Below, one piece after another: positions 1 to 9,897 of a stretch of 23,930 nt of DNA. The DNA lies in assembly GCA_001584585.1 (NCBI GenBank), contig LSYV01000052.1:257622-281551 (forward strand), written 5' to 3'. The position numbers and the translations under genes are program-made. Position 1 is the first letter of the stretch. Every line of letters starts with the position of its first letter. Origin of the DNA: Gonium pectorale. Lineage: Eukaryota > Chlorophyta > Chlorophyceae > Chlamydomonadales > Volvocaceae. The notes below the pieces were generated by a model. That model had not been told where the DNA came from. It did no database searches and saw only the letters and a list, made by a program, of their open reading frames with translations.

Positions 1-321
1 CATGGCATCCATGGAGCTGTGGTTAAGGGCGTGCCCGGGCGGAGCGGGGCTGCGCGCTCGGGGGCGGGAACGGCTGGTGGGGTTGGCCGGTACCGGCCCC
101 CGTGCGTCCGCGTTGGGTCCACGATAGCCAGAGCGTGCGGACGGCCGGCCCCAGCCCGGCGCTCCGGGTGCCGCTGGCTTTATCCGTTGTTGCATGGGGC
201 TGCACACTACCGCGTGTGGCGAGAGCATGAGCGGGGCTCCTGCCCCCTTCCACCTGAGCGCTAGCGCACCCCTTCTCCGCCCCCTCAACCTGCTCACCCC
301 GGCCGCCGGTCCGCGCCACAG
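1..321 (+). other. Upstream stretch, probably intron of the bZIP gene
   Basis: I see no exon I can defend here. The stretch is G-rich at its start and pyrimidine-rich at its end, and it finishes in CCACAG at 316-321, a good 3' splice site for the first exon I can place. The ATG codons at 194 and 227 are not in the frame of that exon (its codons begin at 324), so neither can be its start. The true 5' end of the gene, including its start codon and promoter, is therefore probably outside the window. Confidence 0.5.
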
Positions 322-3300
322 AGGACGAGTCGAGCCAGCAGCGGCGGCGCGGCAAGGGGCGCACCACGTCCACCGCCAACCACCACCCCACCTCGGTGCA
401 GGCAAGCGGACGGGGGGCGGCCCGGGGACAGCGGGTTGCGGCGGGCCCGGGGGCCGTTGGGCGCAGGGGCGACCCCGGGGGTGGGGTGAAGTGCGGGCAA
501 GCAGGGTACAGACGGGGGGGGGCGGCTGGATGCGAGGGGAGTTCGGAGTCCGAGGGGGGCTGGCGGGGAATGGGTCCAAGGATGGACCGCCTGCGACAGC
601 CTGCAGGCTAATGCAGGCCTCAGGCCCCTTGCCCCTCTCCCTGGGCCCTTGGGGGGGGTCCGTCGGGGCTGTCTGGGGCGGAGGTTACGGGGGAGGGCTG
701 AGGCGGGGTTGGGAGGGCAGGGGGCGTGGGGCTGGGTGTGGGCGTGTGTTGAAATGGAACGACGCATACGACGAGCGTAAGCGCGAAAGTGATGGTGTTG
801 TTGTAGGACCCAGCTCCAGAGGTAGTCGAAAGGGTGTATTCCCTGCATGTTAGTTCGGCGGCGACCACCACCGTTGCCCCCGATGCGGCCCAGAATTCTC
901 TCTGGGGTGACCCTGTGCAATGCCGTGCTGGGATGCGCCTAGTCTGGCCCACGTGCATCGCATGCGGGCTGGTGCATGTCTCCCGGCCCCCGGCCCACCC
1001 AGCCCCCCGACCCGCTGACTGGGGGCGTGTGTGTTTATTTATTTTTTTGGGGGGGGGTCGAGGTAACGTTTAGAAGAGAGGTCAACCCGACCTTCCGGAG
1101 GGGCCATGGGTGTTGCTGGCGGGCCGGCGGGGGCCGAGCCGGCGGTCTAAATCTGCTGCCCGCCCTGGCGCTCCGTCTCCGCCCGCCGTCCGCCCGCCAG
1201 CAGGAGAAGAACCGCAGCGCGCAGCGGCGGTTCCGGCAGCGCCAGAAGGAGAAGATGGCGTACCTGGAGAATCGGAGCGAGGTGCTGTCCGTACAGGTAG
1301 GGCGAGGCCGTATGGTGGCTGCACGGGTGTGCGTGGGCTGTTGTTGTACATGGGTATGGGTATCGGTCATGGGTACAAGGCGGCAATGGAGCTGGTGAGC
1401 GCCGGGCTGTCGCATTGTTGTTACTGTTGGGTCCGGCCCGTCGCTGCCTGGCCCCATGCCCGGGTTGCCCCGTGCTGAGTGGCTGGGCGCCGACGGACTG
1501 GGGACGTGCACGTGGGGAGGTTACCGACGACGGGGGACACACCGCAGCGCGCGACGCCGAATGGGAGCGGGGGACGAAATTCCGCACACGGCGGAAAATG
1601 CAGGGTGGAGGTGAAAGTGGAGGTGGAGAATGGAGGGTGGAGGTGGACGCGGAGATGGCTGTCTCTTGAGCGCTTCACGCTTGACTTCTGCGGACGTGAG
1701 AAGGCTGCTGGGTGTCAGAGCGTCCTCGTCAAACCTGTGTTGTCAGGCGCGCCTCACCGGGCGGGAGGACGCTACCACCCCGTCAAACCTCGTCGTTGTA
1801 CATTCCCTTTCAACTCCCGTCAAACCTGCGTCCCCGGACCTGCGTCCCCCTCTGCCGGGAGCAGGTTGAGAAGCTGAGCACCGAATGCGAGTCGCTGCGC
1901 AACATGAACACCATGCTGGAGAAGGTGCTCAATCTGCGGGAGGAGCACATCAGCAACCTGCAGGTGGGGCGTTCGGCCAACCGACAGCCGGTCGGCGCGC
2001 GGAGAGACGCGTGCTTGTGGACAGGCCTGCGCTCGTTGGCCCCGTGCGCGCTGATTGGTTTGCTCAGGTCACGCTCCCCAGGCCCAGCGAGGCCCCCGCC
2101 CTTCCCCCTCATCGGTAGGGGGGATACGGCTGGCTGGACCAGCTGGGTCGCAGCAAACCGACATCCTCAACCACCCCATCGGCACACGCACCCATCGGCA
2201 TACGTTGGGCCCGTGCGCCGCGCGCGTGCGCCCGTGCCGGTGTGCCCCTTACTCTTACGCACCACTCACCGTTCCGCGCGCGCCGTCGGGTCCCGGTGCC
2301 GCGCTTCCCCACCTTGGCCGCGTGCAGGAGGCGGCCAAGGTGTTCAGCTCATTGAACATCCGGGAGTCGGAGGGCGGCAGCGGCACGGCCGCCGACCAGG
2401 GAGCCAAGGTGGGCTGAAAGGGAGCAGACTGGGGGGCGGAGGGGAGACGGGAGGGGGGTTGGGCTGTTGAACAAGGGAAACGGGTCGCGTCGCGGACACC
2501 GAACCGCATATGCGATATGCGACCTTGTGGTGGTCTTGGTGTAGTTGTTGTCGACCTGCAAACTCGGGGCGGGGGCCAGCCGGGGACCTGAGGAGGCGCC
2601 AGGCGAGGAGACTGCATGGGCACCAAGCGGACGCGAAGCGGGCGCGGCGGGCCCTCGTGGCGGCGCTCTTTACCCCACGCCTGCCTCCCCTGTACTTCGT
2701 CTCCGCTTCGTTTTCCGCTGGACTCGGAACGGGACGGCATGCGCCCTTTAATCATCGTGTGTGTGAGGCTGCTTGCGAGCCTTTCGACCCCCGCGACATT
2801 CCCTCCCCTCCCCTCTGCCGCGCTCTGCCTTCCCGCCAACTCCCCAACTCGATACTAGCCGCATCCTAGCTGATTCGGGGATGCTGCTGCTTGACGTCGC
2901 GGCTTCTCATGCATTCCCGAAACTCCCCAACCCGACGCCCTCGCCGTCCGCAGGCGATGCAGGACGCCGTGACCGCGGCGGCGGCGGCCAGCGGCGGCGA
3001 CGGCAGCATGTCCGCCGTCGTGAAGTCCGAGGACGGCATGGCGATGGGGGGCGGCATGGCGGGCTCGGGGGGCGGCGGCAGCGGCATGACGGAGCAGGGC
3101 ATAGCCGGCGCGGGCGCGGGGCTGCTGGGTGAGCGGCCTGCTGAGCGCAAGGGTAAAGGGCGGGGGTGCGCCTAGGGCCTTTTGAGGGGCCGGAGGGGGC
3201 GACCGGTGGGCAGGTCAGCTTGCCCCCGCCCCCCTCATCAGCCGCAGGCCCGGTTTTCCAGGACGGACGCACGGACGGACGGACAAGCCGACAGACAGGC

Positions 3301-6300
3301 TCGACGGACAGTACGGACGGGCAGGCGGGCAGTCGACGGAGCGACTCCACATACCGACCCCGTGCGATGCGGCCGGCGGTCTATGCGCTCCTACCAGGCC
3401 CTGTTTCCTTCAAACCCCCCCACTCCCCCTCGTCACCCCCCCCCCCCACGTCCCCTTGCCCCTTCACCTCCCCGTCCCCTTGGACCCGTGTAGCCGGCGG
3501 CGGCGGCCACGTGCTGCCCACCAACATCAGCGGCGCCACCGCCCGCTTCACGGCGGAGGCCATCCGGGCCATGTCGGCGGACGACGTGGTGGAGGCGTGG
3601 AAGGAGAACCTAAAGGAGCTCAGCAGGCGCGTGAAGGCGGGCGGGGCGGGGCGGGGTGGGGGCTGATGGGTAACGGAGGTGGTGGCGGACGGGTCGCAAC
3701 GCGCGCGAGCGGGGTGGGGGGCGGGGGCGGGGGGCGGAGCTGGGGGGTCGCGGGCGGGCATGGATTCGTTCCGGGATCTCCTTCCCTCCTCCCTGGACGG
3801 GGTTGGCGTTGGAACGATGAGGGCGGCATGGTCGCATGACGACCCTCTATCCCCCCGGGTGCGTGCGGTCGTGCGTGCGGGTGTTATGTATGCTCAAAAC
3901 AGTTCTATAAGCGACAAACGTGCGCGCGCGCGTGTGTTGAAAAGGAACCGCGCGCGCGTGTGTGTGTGTGCGTGTGTGTGGTGTTACATCTCCGGGCCGA
4001 CGCTGGCCAGGGGCACTACCCGCCCCAACGCAAGACCACCTCAACGCCGCAGGTACGTGGTGCTGGCCGAGAGCCACCCGGCCGGCTCCCCGCTGCCCGC
4101 CTCGGTGCTGAGCCGCATCACGTCCGTCACCGCCTCCATGAGCGAGCTGGTGCACAAGGTGGCCATGATCTGCCCGCTCAACGTCAAGCGCCTGCTGGCG
4201 ACCAACATGGAGGTGCACGCAATGGTAGGAGGGGCGGGGCGGGGAGAGTGGGGGTCCGGCGAGGGCCGGCGGCCTGTGAAGGGTGGGAGCGGCCTGCTCG
4301 TTGGGGAGAGAGGCGCACGTGAGGTGCCCTTGCGTTAGGGCCCCGCCCTCAGGACGGAGTGGGCCCCGGGGAAGGGGGTGGGGTGGAAAGCGGGTTGCAT
4401 GTGGGTCGGGGGAAGCCTTGTTGGGCGTGGTGCGTCAGGCGGAGCGGCGCAGCGGGGGGTTGGGGCGCCGGCGCTCGGCTGGCCGCTCTTTAGGCTTCTG
4501 TTCTCCACCACACGAGGATACTCTTGCTCGCTGGCATAACTAGACTTGTTTTAGCACGCTGTGTCGCATGTAGAACACGAGGAGCTGTGCGAGGTGGGGG
4601 GAGCGCCTGTGGGTGGGCTCGACGCCAGGTGGCGCAGCGCGCCCCATCCCTCGCATTGTACTGCCTCCACGCCCACCCGCCTTGCTGTCCCCAGGCCGCT
4701 CGTCTGCCACTACCCAGCCACTCCCTTCCCCAGCCGTGCGGACCCCTCCCCCCTGCCACGGGCATGCGCCTGAGGCCTCTCTAGTAAGAACGCCTTTCCC
4801 TAAATCTGAACCCCACCTGCCCGCGCCACTCAGCCTTCGAGACGGAGATCGGGTTCGACGGATTGTCTACGGCATTTTCTACAAGAACGCCCTCCAGTCC
4901 ATTTTGACTCCCCCCCGCCCGCGAATGCGGCTGGCATCCAGCCCACCCCTATCCAAGCTTGTTGCTCAGCCCCTCCCCCGCCCTTGTCTCACGTGTCCAC
5001 CACCCTGCCCCGCCCGCCTCCCCCCGCCGCGCCTGCGCAGGTGCCCGTCCCAGACCAGCATTGGGCCCGCGTGCTGGCGGTGCTTACGCTGTCGGAGCAG
5101 CAGCGCAAGGACCTGCTGGGGGCCAGGGAGCGCTTCCTCGCCAAGTTTGAGACGGTGGTGCAGGTGTGGTGTGGGAGGGGGGCCCGGAGCTGGAAGGCAG
5201 GGGAGGGGGGTTACGCACGGGGATCTATTGGGTCGTGTGTGTCTCTGTGGCGCAAGATGGGGATGGAGGCCGGGGCAGGGACGGGGAGGGTTTGTGGTGG
5301 CGGTGGTGGTGGACCGTAGCCCACGTGCCAAGCAGGGCCGCGGCCTGGCGGCCCCCAACCTCCGACGCAAAAAGTGGCACGGGAGGCTGCAGCTGGATGC
5401 AAGTGCGTTCTTCGTCACACATCGTCACAAGCTTCTCTCCGCCCCCCGAGTCTGCCATCTAGGCTTCACCAGTGAGAGCGCCTTTTTATTCTTCTGTCCC
5501 CCGACTCGGCCCGCTGCAGGAGCGCACTGCGCTGGTGTCGGCGCTCTCCCAGCAGGCCATCCCTCGCTACAGGTGCGGCGCGGCCAGGGGCGGGGGACCA
5601 CGTGGCGGCGCGGGGAGGGTAGGGGAGGGGCGGCGGGCCCGCCCGTGGAGGTGACTTTCCTCTGGGCTGCCCGGTGCCTCGGGGGGGAGCACCCTCGGGG
5701 AGGGGCTGCGGCTCCGCTGCCACCGTGTTGTTCCTCTGGGGCACCGCGTTCGTCCAGCGCCACCCGCCCCATGCCGCTCGTCTGCGCCCCCACTTCCTCG
5801 CGACCCGCTTTGCGCCGATGCGCAATATCGGTCCGGACCCGCGACTGGAGACCGGGACGCAGCATCCTTCCTGGCCGTACTCACTCGAAACCTCTCCGCT
5901 GCCACTGCCCCGGGCCGGCCCACCGGCTCCCCGCATGACCGCCCCCCACCCCAACCCCCTCCCTTCATCACCGCCCCCCACCCCAACCCCCTCCATCACC
6001 GCCCGGCCGTGTCGCCCGGCCGTGCTCTCCTGTCCCTTCAACATCGCCCGCCCGCCCACTCTCCCCCTTTAATCACCGCCCGGGTTGCCCGCCTCGCCCG
6101 CCTGCCGCTTCACACCGCCCTCCCTTTCCAAACACCGGCCCGCCCCGGCCCGCCTCGGCCTGCCCCAGGGTGTATGCCGACATCTGCTCCTCCTCGCTGG
6201 CCGCCCACGAGGCTGGCGACCGGCTGCGGGCCAACCTGCAGCGCGAGCACAACATCAACATGGAGTTTGTGGTGTTTGTGTTCCGCGGCGTGCTGGATCT

Positions 6301-7387
6301 GCTGCAGGTGGGAGAGGGGCGGGGATGGGGTGGTGGCGGGGGTTGGGACTGGCAGGGGTCGGCGATCGGGGCTATGGGTGGGGGTACCGTAGGTCGGAGT
6401 CTAGTTTCGGGGGGGGGGGGGCGGGGGGTTCAGGTGCGCGCTAGGCGTGGCGGGGGGCAGGTGGGCCCAGCAGTGGGCGGATGGGAGGGAGGCAAGGAAG
6501 AAGGGAAACGGGTCGTATCGCGAGCACCGAATCGCGTACGCGGGGAAGGCGTGTAGTGTGTATTCTCGCCAGGGAGGCTCGTGCTGCGAAGGCCGGTGGT
6601 GCCTCCCGTCGCAGCCCTCCATCCCCTCGCGCAGCACATGGTTAAAGCGGGGCGGCATTCGCAGCACGAGCCTCCTTGGCGAGAGGGATCGAGGGCTCCG
6701 ACGGGAGGGTAAACCTCTTACACCCCGTGTGTGCAACACATCCGCGCTAAGGCCAAATTCCGTATCGTGGGCGCAACTCACAAACGTAACCGGTGTCAAG
6801 CATTTTGGGCCCCTTGCCCTCCCCCCTCCCACTGTTACTTCGCGCAGATTGCCAAGGCTGCTGTACATTCGTACCCGTATTACCCGGACGTCCTGGCCAT
6901 GTCGAACGTGCTGCACGCACAGACCGCCGGCGGCGGCGGCGGCGCCACTGGCGGCAGCAGCACCCCGCAACCCAGCGTCAGCGGCGGCGCGCCGCCGGCG
7001 TCGCAGGCGCAGCAGCAGCAACAACAACAGCAACAGCAGCTCATGTCTGCTCTCCAGCAACAACAACAGCAGCAGCTGCAGCAAATGCAACAGCAGCAGC
7101 ATCAGCAGCAGCAAATGCAGCAGCAAATGCAGTTGCAGCAGCTTTCGCCGCAGGCGCAGCAGCAAATGCAGCAGCAGCAGCAAATGCAGTTTGGCGGCAG
7201 TGGCGGCATCTTAGCCGGCACGGCCAGCGGCGGCATGTGCACGCCGGCGACGGCGTCGCCAGGAATGTACGGCATGGGCAGTGGCGGCGGCGGGATGATG
7301 GGCATGGGCGGCGGCGCGTACGGCGGCGGCATGTACGGCGGCGGCGGCACGCCTTCGATGATGGACAGCGGAATGATGGACGGTTGA
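322..7387 (+). CDS. bZIP transcription factor, 5' partial, 11 visible exons
   Basis: Predicted nuclear DNA-binding protein. Exons: 322-401, 1201-1296, 1865-1963, 2328-2408, 2954-3128, 3494-3626, 4053-4224, 5041-5163, 5520-5572, 6169-6307, 6848-7387 (stop TGA). All phases agree and give 562 residues after a partial first codon. Residues 1-26 are basic and polar; 27-76 form the bZIP domain; 119-182 are Ala/Gly/Ser/Met-rich; about 183-400 form a mostly helical region (AMSADDVVEAWKENLKEL, then LSEQQRKDLLGARERF and NINMEFVVFVFRGVLDLLQ); about 437-498 are Gln-rich; about 499-562 are Met/Gly-rich. The helical region continues the bZIP in the same frame across six introns. It may be a dimer or effector domain, but I do not recognise it by name. 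Two introns (402-1200 and 3627-4052) need GC donors. The first exons, start codon and promoter are missing. Family assignment is secure; target genes and pathway cannot be read from the sequence. Confidence 0.85.
740..1032 (-). mobile_element. Short retroposon copy 1 (SINE-like), 5'-truncated, with target-site duplication
   Basis: The core 759-1020 matches 21531-21792 over 262 nt with about 12 substitutions and no indel (about 95%). It is flanked by a 10-bp direct repeat GGGCGTGTGT at 740-749 and 1023-1032, a likely target-site duplication, though GT-rich. Compared with the second copy it lacks about 33 nt on the right-hand side. If that is 5' truncation, the element lies antisense to the bZIP gene. 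It sits in intron 402-1200. No protein-coding capacity is credible and I cannot name the family. Confidence 0.7.
1201..1963 (+). other. bZIP domain split over two exons (1201-1296, 1865-1963)
   Basis: The first exon encodes the basic region KNRSAQRRFRQRQKEK and the start of the zipper. It fits the bZIP rule N-x7-R-x9-L exactly: Asn30, Arg38 and Leu48 of the visible protein. The second exon supplies the rest of the zipper, and leucines fall at 48, 55, 62, 69 and 76, five perfect heptads that cross the splice junction at residue 58/59. This register independently confirms the join of 1296 to 1865. The signature N-R-x-A-Q-x-x-F-R is that of fungal Pap1/YAP-type AP-1 factors rather than the N-x-x-S-A-x-x-S-R usual in land-plant bZIPs. 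Confidence 0.93.
1727..1827 (+). repeat. Three copies of CGTCAAACCT in a bZIP intron
   Basis: The decamer CGTCAAACCT occurs at 1727-1736, 1781-1790 and 1818-1827, shortly before the 3' splice site at 1864. Spacing is irregular (54 and 37 nt). Between the second and third copies lies CCCTTTCAACTCC, which resembles the retroposon end motif seen in other introns here. It may be debris of a repeat or a pyrimidine-rich splicing element. Confidence 0.6.
2473..2514 (-). repeat. 42-bp dispersed repeat, copy A
   Basis: This segment begins AAGGGAAACGGGTCG and matches 6501-6542 over 42 nt with about 7 to 8 differences and no indel. Both copies lie in introns of the bZIP gene in the same orientation. 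The left edge of this copy, GCTGTTGAACAAGGGAAACG, resembles the left edges of the retroposon copies at 746 and 21519. It is probably the 3' end of an old insertion read on the minus strand. Confidence 0.6.
3388..3419 (+). repeat. 32-bp dispersed intronic repeat, copy A
   Basis: This segment begins CTCCTACCAGGCCC and ends in TTTCCTTCAAACCCCC. It matches 21016-21047 with 3 mismatches in 32 nt. One copy is in a bZIP intron, the other in a cyclase intron, both upstream of a C-rich tract. It may be the end of a short retroposon inserted in sense orientation. Confidence 0.55.
3919..3982. repeat. Alternating purine-pyrimidine tracts (CG/TG), possible Z-DNA
   Basis: Two runs of strictly or nearly alternating CG and TG dinucleotides, about 3919-3936 and 3950-3982, flank the short segment TGAAAAGGAAC. 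They lie in intron 3627-4052. Long alternating CG/TG tracts are the classical sequence for Z-DNA. The spacer resembles the retroposon edge found at 746-760. Confidence 0.6.
5938..6004 (+). repeat. C-rich direct repeat in a bZIP intron
   Basis: The 25-nt unit that begins ACCGCCCCCCACCCC occurs at 5938-5962 and again at 5970-5994 without change, with a partial third start at 5998-6004. It is part of the long C-rich run before the acceptor at 6168. It is probably a slippage product of the polypyrimidine region. Confidence 0.7.
6501..6542 (-). repeat. 42-bp dispersed repeat, copy B
   Basis: This is the second copy of the segment at 2473-2514. It lies in the last intron of the bZIP gene (6308-6847). 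The sequence to its right, up to about 6670, is not G-rich like normal intron starts here and may be more of the same inserted element, but copy A lacks it, so this cannot be confirmed internally. Confidence 0.6.
6848..7387 (+). other. Last exon of the bZIP gene: Gln-rich and Met/Gly-rich tail
   Basis: The acceptor CGCGCAG ends at 6847 and the frame runs to TGA at 7385-7387. The first residues (IAKAAVHSYPYYPDVLAM) still look like folded protein. They are followed by a Gly/Ser/Pro linker, then from about 7006 to 7190 by runs of CAG/CAA codons broken by Met and Leu. The end repeats Gly-Gly-Gly-Met and Met-Tyr-Gly-Gly patterns. Gln-rich tails are common in transcription activators, so an activation or condensate-forming role is a fair inference. 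The mixed CAG/CAA codons suggest selection on the protein rather than simple triplet slippage. Confidence 0.85.
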
Positions 7388-8398
7388 TCGACCTGACATT
7401 TCGCCGGTTCCCACAGTGGCAGCGTTACGACGAGTACGGCAGATTTCGAGCAGTGTGGCACATCCGTAATCAGTGTCGGATTCGGAAGGTGGCCGCAGCC
7501 CGAGGAGCGGAGGGGACTTGTGCTGTGACGCGTACACGAGACGGAGAAAGCCTTGTATTTGGGACGGGCGGCGGGCCCTGGTTTCCGCGAGCACCCCGCG
7601 AGTACGACGCCGGATGCACCTCTAGTATCATGTGAGCCGTACAGAGGTCGACGTGGACTGCCTACCGAGTGCTTCGTGGCGTGACGGGAGGGCTGGGTCT
7701 CTGCTACGGGCCGGGTTTTTGGGCAACCCTCCGGCCTGCGCACTGCCGATTCTTGAATTCGCCGCCCCCCCCCATGGTTTGGGCCTGCCCTCCTATGCTC
7801 CGTATGCTTGGCGCCGTTCTCCCGCCCGTCCGCTCGCTTTTTCCCGCCGCGCCGCCGATGGGCGGTAGGCCGCTGGCGCCGCCGGGCGAGATTGGGTTTC
7901 AGGGGGGGCTGGTTCCCGTTCCTGCTTCGACATTGCCACTCGCTGCCAGCCGGCTTCAGTTAGCAACCCCAACGCCGTGTCGTGCCGTGACGAAGCCGTG
8001 TGCCCGGTGAGTTGTTTGGTTAAGTGCCGCGCCGCGCGAGCGGACCGGCATTGTGAGCGCAGGCATGGGCGCCTGGGCGCCGAACCAACCCACGCCGCGC
8101 CGCGTCGCGTGCCTTGGCCACTCTGGCGCGTTGCGGTGGCGCCCCGGGGAGCCGGGGGGCGCGTGGAGGAGTGAACCGGCTGCGGCCATGGCTGCTGGGT
8201 GTGTTCGGGGCCCTGCGTGTGAGGGCCCCTCCACTTGGCTGGTCGCGGATGATGCGAGAGGGGTAGCCCTGGGCTTTTGGGTCGAGTTGGCTGCTGATGT
8301 GTGCCGCGTCCTTTGCATCCTCTTACACGGCTGTGCAGGGGTGCGTGCGTGGGGGGGATTGGGGCGGTTGGGCGCGGAGGGCGGGGCTGACTGGCAGT

Positions 8399-8461
8399 GA
8401 AGTGCAGTGCGCGGCCGTGCGGTGCGGTGAAGTGCGGTGCGGTGCAGTGCGGTGCCGTGGG
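8399..8461 (+). repeat. Imperfect GGTGC/AGTGC array
   Basis: The stretch consists of repeated GTGCG, GTGCA and GTGAA pentamers in irregular order. It lies in the region downstream of the bZIP gene. It looks like an ordinary low-complexity tandem array; I infer no function. Confidence 0.6.
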
Positions 8462-9710
8462 GCCAACACCCGGCCGGCTGCGACGCATGCGGGCCCCGGG
8501 GGGGTGGGGCGGGGCGCCTGGTTGGGACTGAAACTTGCGGGGGTGGGGTGGGGGTGGGGAGGAGGATGGGGGGACAGCGATTGCGCGGCAACAAACTGAG
8601 CGTTGAGGCTCCGCCAGAAGCCGCACACAGCGACTGAACTGAACTGGGACTGAAGAAGAACAAAAGGCGGTTGTTGTTGTTCTGTGTGGGGGGATGGCCG
8701 ATGCCGCGTGTGGGGCCTGCTTGGGCGCGGCCGTCCGCTGGTGCAGGCCTGATGGGGCTTCCTATGGTCGGCGCATGGCAAGCCCGGCGGTTGGTTGGAG
8801 TCCCCGACCGTGAGTCGGTTGGCCGTTGCGATCGGGTTTGCTGTAGGCGGGTGGGCGGGAGCGAGGCCGCGGGCGAAGAAGGCGCGGCGTGATCGATGTA
8901 CGGAATCCGCGGGCACCGAGTCCGGCAGCCATCTACATCCCGTGCGGCGGTTCCGTTGGGCCGCTTGCTGGTCTAGCACACTGTCATGTGTTCCGATGGC
9001 CGTGGCTGGTTGAGTGAAGGCGTGTGGGACCGACCCGCTGAGACGAGCTCGAGCCTCAGCGCGGGTTCTCCGAACGCCGGTATTGTTGTGGTCGCGGAGT
9101 GAGTGTGCTGCTGTGTGGTGCGCGCCGGCAGCAGGCGAGTGGGTGCGAGGCCTCGCGGTCCCCTGACCTGGTACGGTACTGCTGCCTTACTGCCGCCGCG
9201 CTCTCCCATTTTCTGCATCCGAGGACATTGCCCCCGGGAGGGCCCGCAGCTGCAACGGATACATCGGAAGCTTGCCGCTGCCGCCGCCTGATTGGCCGTC
9301 GGCAGACGGCGTGACCGCGATGGGGCGCGGTGTGCAGGCCACACGCCGTCTGGAGCACAGCCGGCTACATGCACCATCGCGGCGGTTCGGTGCGGATAGT
9401 TGGCTACCGTATATTACTACATTACCACTAGCGCGGTCAAACAACTCGTTGACCGTCTCGAAGCACGGCGTTTGCTGCTCCCTCTCAGTGTTGCCTGTGT
9501 GTGCTGATGTGATGACTTGAGTACGGGTCAGTGCCGCGGTGCGGTGTGTGTATGTGTATGTGTGCAGTGTACGGAGTGGCGGTAAGTGCATTCCGGGAGC
9601 GCGTTGCCGCCGTACGGCGTCCCGCTGCGCGTGCTGCCGAGAGCGGGGCGGTGTTGAGGAGGGCTGCCGCTGTGTAGCGGGCGACAGTGTGATGCTTGAG
9701 GCTCGAAAGG

Positions 9711-9796
9711 CAAGGGGCGGAGTGTTCTGGGTTTGGGTTCAGGGTTTAGGGTTACCCTTAACCCTAAACCCACACACTCCCCAAGGGGCGGAGTGT
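9711..9796. repeat. Interstitial telomere-like palindrome between 15-bp direct repeats
   Basis: The arms GGGTTTAGGGTTA (9742-9754) and TAACCCTAAACCC (9759-9771) are perfect reverse complements around the 4-nt spacer CCCT. Degenerate telomere-like units (GGGTTTGGGTTC) precede the left arm. The block is enclosed by the 15-bp direct repeat CAAGGGGCGGAGTGT at 9711-9725 and 9782-9796. TTTAGGG is the telomere unit of Volvox and land plants, while Chlamydomonas uses TTTTAGGG. The G-strand-then-C-strand order is that of a telomere end-to-end fusion, but the flanking direct repeats fit an insertion at a break better. Confidence 0.75.
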
Positions 9797-9892
9797 GTGT
9801 GTGCGGGGGGGAGCAGACCAAAGCCCCAGGGGAGCGGTATGGCCTGTCTAATCCGCACTGGCAGGAATGCAGCACGCAGAACCGCACGTCAC

Positions 9893-9897
9893 TGTAA
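9893..9897 (+). terminator. Candidate TGTAA polyadenylation signal
   Basis: TGTAA is the known poly(A) signal of volvocine algae. I found no other plus-strand TGTAA between the bZIP stop codon and this site. The distance of about 2.5 kb from the stop codon makes the assignment uncertain; a variant signal nearer the stop codon could be used instead. Confidence 0.25.

Noticed and set aside
620..958. Antisense open frame across retroposon copy 1, with a similar frame in copy 2
   Set aside because: The protein is shared only because the DNA is about 95% identical. The differences do not favour silent positions in any obvious way, and there is no recognisable motif.
4832..4885. Possible extra exon or tRNA-like T arm (GGGTTCGAC) in intron 4225-5040
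   Set aside because: The flanks do not pair as a tRNA stem, and the bZIP frame joins 4224 to 5041 without it. No donor with suitable phase follows.
7793..8663. Minus-strand open frames of 235-277 codons downstream of the bZIP gene
   Set aside because: Several overlapping frames are open at once, with Pro/Arg/His-rich sequence typical of non-coding GC-rich DNA. There are no domains and no splice structure like that of the real genes here.
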